In this document: positions 61,865 through 64,000 of the stretch, one piece after another
Layout: each line of letters starts with the position of its first letter
Position numbering within the stretch: position 1 is the first letter of the stretch
From: Acholeplasmataceae bacterium
GTDB taxonomy: Bacteria > Bacillota_I > Bacilli_A > Acholeplasmatales > Acholeplasmataceae
Assembly: GCA_030603805.1 (NCBI GenBank)
Contig: JAUVXD010000004.1
Span: forward strand, 1 to 64,000
Length of the DNA stretch: 64,000 nucleotides
Direction: 5' to 3'
The notes under the pieces: generated by a model
What the model saw: the letters and a program-made list of their open reading frames with translations, nothing else
Databases searched by the model: none
What the model was told of the DNA's origin: nothing
Translations under genes and position numbers: made by a program

Positions 61865-62650
61865 ATGATGATGATGTTTTTAGTGAGTTTCATCGCCTCT
61901 TTCATTTTTTTTAATATCTTTTTTGTCATTGCTCAAATTAAAAAAAATAATGGACTTGCGGATATGGCTTGGGGATTAGGTTTTGTTGTTGTATCCATAT
62001 CAACCTTGATTTATCAAGGCACTTATCAACTACATCAACTCATCATCACGGGATTAGTGCTACTTTGGGGTCTAAGATTATTTTTGTTTATCGGACTAAG
62101 AAACTGGAATAAACCTGAAGATTTCCGTTATGTGAATATGCGAAAAAAATGGGGGAAACATCAAAAAATAAAAGCTTATATGATTGTCTTTATGTTACAA
62201 ATGAGCTTTATGTATGTCATTTCACTTCCGATTCAGTTTGCAAACTTTCAACCTATTACCTTAGATTTACCTCAGTACTTGCTCATTGGTTTAGGCACAA
62301 TGCTTTGGATTTATGGTTTCTTCTTCGAAGCGGTTGGCGATGCACAACTTAAAAAGTTTAAATCAGATCCAAAAAACAAAGGCAAGATTATGGATCAAGG
62401 GTTATGGAAGTATACCAGACATCCCAATTATTATGGTGAAGCTGTGATGTGGTGGGCTATTTTCATCATTTCTTTATCACCTTATAGCTTATTAAGTTTT
62501 TTAGGTGTTGTGGGTCCAATCTTTATTACTTATCTTTTAATCTTTGTTTCAGGTGTTCCTCTTTTAGAAAAAAAATATGCTGATAACTCACTTTATCAAG
62601 CATACGCCAACAAAACGTCGATGTTTATTCCCCGATTACCAAAAAAATAG
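61865..62650 (+). CDS. DUF1295 family (steroid 5-alpha-reductase-like) membrane protein
   Basis: A membrane protein of up to 261 residues with about seven helices. [24 protein letters not shown] is the conserved C-terminal motif shared with steroid reductases and isoprenylcysteine methyltransferases. [16 protein letters not shown] is typical of DUF1295. It may modify membrane lipids. Four consecutive ATG codons begin it, so the exact start is uncertain. It lies 13 bases after the DUF2177 gene. Confidence 0.85.
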   Translation: MMMMFLVSFIASFIFFNIFFVIAQIKKNNGLADMAWGLGFVVVSISTLIYQGTYQLHQLIITGLVLLWGLRLFLFIGLRNWNKPEDFRYVNMRKKWGKHQKIKAYMIVFMLQMSFMYVISLPIQFANFQPITLDLPQYLLIGLGTMLWIYGFFFEAVGDAQLKKFKSDPKNKGKIMDQGLWKYTRHPNYYGEAVMWWAIFIISLSPYSLLSFLGVVGPIFITYLLIFVSGVPLLEKKYADNSLYQAYANKTSMFIPRLPKK

Positions 62651-62680
62651 CAGGTTGCCAACTGGCTCCTGCTTTTTTTT
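62643..62680. terminator. Bidirectional terminator before dnaJ end
   Basis: AGCAGG (62649-62654) and CCTGCT (62668-62673) with inner GCCA/TGGC pairing, T-run to the right and A-run to the left. It overlaps the DUF1295 stop. Confidence 0.87.
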
Positions 62681-62682
62681 CT

Positions 62683-63804
62683 TTAACTTTTAAATAAGTT
62701 CTTAAATTTATCCCAACTGGATTGTGTTTCTTTATTTTCGAGTTGAGCAAGTTCTTCATAAAGTTTCTTTTCTTTAGGTGAAATATTCTTTGGTGTTTTA
62801 ATTTGAATAATGACTTGTTGATCGCCTTTCCGTTTCGTTCTCACATTTTGAACACCTTTTTCACGCATACGCATAATCGTGCCATGTTCAATACCCGCAG
62901 GAATCTTTAAATCAACATCCCCATAAATGGTTGGAATATCAATTGATCCACCTAAAACAGCTTGAGTGATGGTAATTGGAACCTCTAAGATAATATCATC
63001 ATCTTGGCGTTGGAAAACTTTGTGTGGACGAACTCTAAAGTTTAAATAAAGATCACCATGTTCTCCACCTTTAGTCCCACCATTGCCATAACCAGCAACC
63101 TTTAACGACATGTTGTTATCGACACCTGCTGGAATGTTGACATCCACAGATTTTGTCTGTTTAACACGTCCACGTCCATTACAAGTTTTACATTTGTTTT
63201 TAATAATCTTGCCTTGTCCACCACATTTTGGACAGGTTTGTTGTGATCTCATTGCACCAAACATCGTGCGTTGTTCTACATTGATAAACCCATCACCATG
63301 ACATCTGTCACAGGCTTCAATATCTTTAGAAGATTCTGCACCAGATCCATGACAAACGTGGCACTCTTCTTCTAAATCGACTGAAAACGTCTTTTTCGTT
63401 CCTAATACAGCTTCCATGAAATCAATGGTGACAGAGCGTTCTAAATCATCACCACGTTGAGGACCTGAGTAACCACGTTGTGGTCTTTGTCTTTGACCGC
63501 CACCAAAAAACTGGCTAAAGATATCATTGATATCACCAAAGCCACCAAAGCCGCCAAAACCTTGTCCACCGCCACCAAAAGGATTACCTTGATGACCGTA
63601 TTGGTCGTATCCAGCTCTTTTTTGAGGGTCACTTAAGGTATCATAAGCTTCTTGAACTTCTTTGAATTTACTTTCAGCATCCGCTTCTTTAGAAACGTCT
63701 GGATGATATTTTTTAGCTAGTGATCGATACGCTTTTTTAATTTCATCATCTGATGCAGTTTTTGGGACGCCTAAAACGTCATAATAATCTCTTTTATCTG
63801 CCAT
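62683..63804 (-). CDS. dnaJ: Chaperone protein DnaJ
   Basis: A 373-residue type I Hsp40. The J domain (1-70) has [10 protein letters not shown] with the HPD triad. A glycine/phenylalanine-rich part follows (about 72-125). Four zinc motifs are intact: [24 protein letters not shown] and CKTCNGRG. Two beta-rich C-terminal domains come next. It stimulates DnaK, whose gene lies directly upstream in the same direction. GGAG precedes the ATG. Confidence 0.97.
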   Translation of the reverse strand: MADKRDYYDVLGVPKTASDDEIKKAYRSLAKKYHPDVSKEADAESKFKEVQEAYDTLSDPQKRAGYDQYGHQGNPFGGGGQGFGGFGGFGDINDIFSQFFGGGQRQRPQRGYSGPQRGDDLERSVTIDFMEAVLGTKKTFSVDLEEECHVCHGSGAESSKDIEACDRCHGDGFINVEQRTMFGAMRSQQTCPKCGGQGKIIKNKCKTCNGRGRVKQTKSVDVNIPAGVDNNMSLKVAGYGNGGTKGGEHGDLYLNFRVRPHKVFQRQDDDIILEVPITITQAVLGGSIDIPTIYGDVDLKIPAGIEHGTIMRMREKGVQNVRTKRKGDQQVIIQIKTPKNISPKEKKLYEELAQLENKETQSSWDKFKNLFKS

Positions 63805-63825
63805 AACATCAACTCCATAAACGGC

Positions 63826-63842
63826 AAGGGGCAGTGCCCCTT
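63826..63842 (-). other. Hairpin between dnaK and dnaJ
   Basis: AAGGGGCA and TGCCCCTT are exact inverted repeats around one base, giving a stem of five G-C-rich pairs with a three-base loop. No T-run follows on either strand, so it is not a terminator. It may stabilise or process the dnaK-dnaJ mRNA. Confidence 0.6.
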
Positions 63843-63848
63843 ACTTGG

Positions 63849-64000
63849 TTATTTTTCTTCAAATTCTGCATCAACGGTGTTGCCTTTGTCTTTTCCTTTT
63901 GCGGATTCATCTGAATGTTGATGTTGTTCTTGTGCTTTTTGATAAGCCTTCATTGCCACTTCTTGAGCATCTTTTTCTAAAGCCTCTTTTTTACTTCTAA
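63849..64000 (-). CDS. dnaK: Chaperone protein DnaK, C-terminal end (cut by window edge)
   Basis: The last 50 codons of DnaK. The reading frame ends in the typical tail NTVDAEFEEK, preceded by a glutamine/histidine-rich, charged stretch (MKAYQKAQEQHQHSDES). The 44 bases between its stop and the dnaJ start hold the hairpin above. The order dnaK-dnaJ is the common one. Confidence 0.92.
   Translation of the reverse strand, partial: RSKKEALEKDAQEVAMKAYQKAQEQHQHSDESAKGKDKGNTVDAEFEEK

Overview
The window looks like chromosomal DNA of a low-GC, wall-less or wall-poor Firmicute/Mollicute, most like the Acholeplasma/Izemoplasma side of that group. This is inference. The supporting observations are: strongly AT-rich DNA; TGG tryptophan codons throughout with TGA used as a real stop (for example the TGA/ATG overlaps in the glycerol and galactan operons), which excludes the Mycoplasma/Spiroplasma code; an rsmH gene without mraZ, ftsL or pbp neighbours; and several Sec lipoproteins. 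No tRNA, rRNA, insertion sequence, prophage or CRISPR array was found.

Layout. 1-4.9 kb: a truncated gene, a Y-family polymerase with its YolD partner, an LtaS-like phosphoglycerol transferase and an unknown membrane protein. 4.9-10.7 kb: a glycerol-3-phosphate operon (glpP, two flavoproteins, a DUF1667 protein, glpK) with hairpin terminators in front of glpP and of the first flavoprotein gene, fitting GlpP antitermination, then a Rieske protein. 10.6-12.8 kb: a hydrolase, a nitroreductase and a small membrane protein. 13.0-14.5 kb: the most unusual locus. A secreted protein consists of a signal peptide plus six copies of a 13-residue peptide (LDFDNCGEPDWVR), divergent from an HTH/TPR-like regulator of the size of Rgg/PlcR-type peptide receptors, with a perfect dyad between them. 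I read it as a candidate multi-copy peptide-pheromone circuit.

14.5-16.3 kb: an rRNA methyltransferase and a GNAT acetyltransferase. 16.5-33.8 kb: a complete route for beta-1,4-galactan. A LacI-type regulator, two GH53 endogalactanase lipoproteins, a GH2 beta-galactosidase, an ABC importer (binding protein plus two permeases, no ATPase) and a large non-catalytic multidomain lipoprotein form one plus-strand operon. A convergent galK-galM-galT operon feeds galactose into the Leloir pathway; no galE was found. Galactan is a pectin side chain, so plant-derived matter is a likely food source.

33.8-45.4 kb: pyroglutamyl peptidase, an SDR protein, a DUF2087 protein, a quinone/electrophile-resistance set (dioxygenase, MarR, esterase) with an MhqR-like operator, an HxxxD acyltransferase with a zinc-ribbon membrane partner, a CBS protein, a thioredoxin-fold lipoprotein, an ESS-family symporter, alanine dehydrogenase, and HD and Nudix hydrolases. 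45.5-48.2 kb: glgA-glgC. 48.2-56.7 kb: a YwaF-like membrane protein, an ABC-2 exporter, recD2, mnmA, nadE, nadD. 56.9-64 kb: a cysteine-free Fur-family regulator, mgsA, rsmH, rpmF, a YceD-family protein, an unknown lysine-rich protein, lplA, a DUF2177/DUF1295 pair, dnaJ and the 3' end of dnaK.

Intrinsic terminators are clear and many are bidirectional between convergent genes, so transcription units can be drawn with fair confidence. Functions rest on motifs read by eye; no database search was possible.
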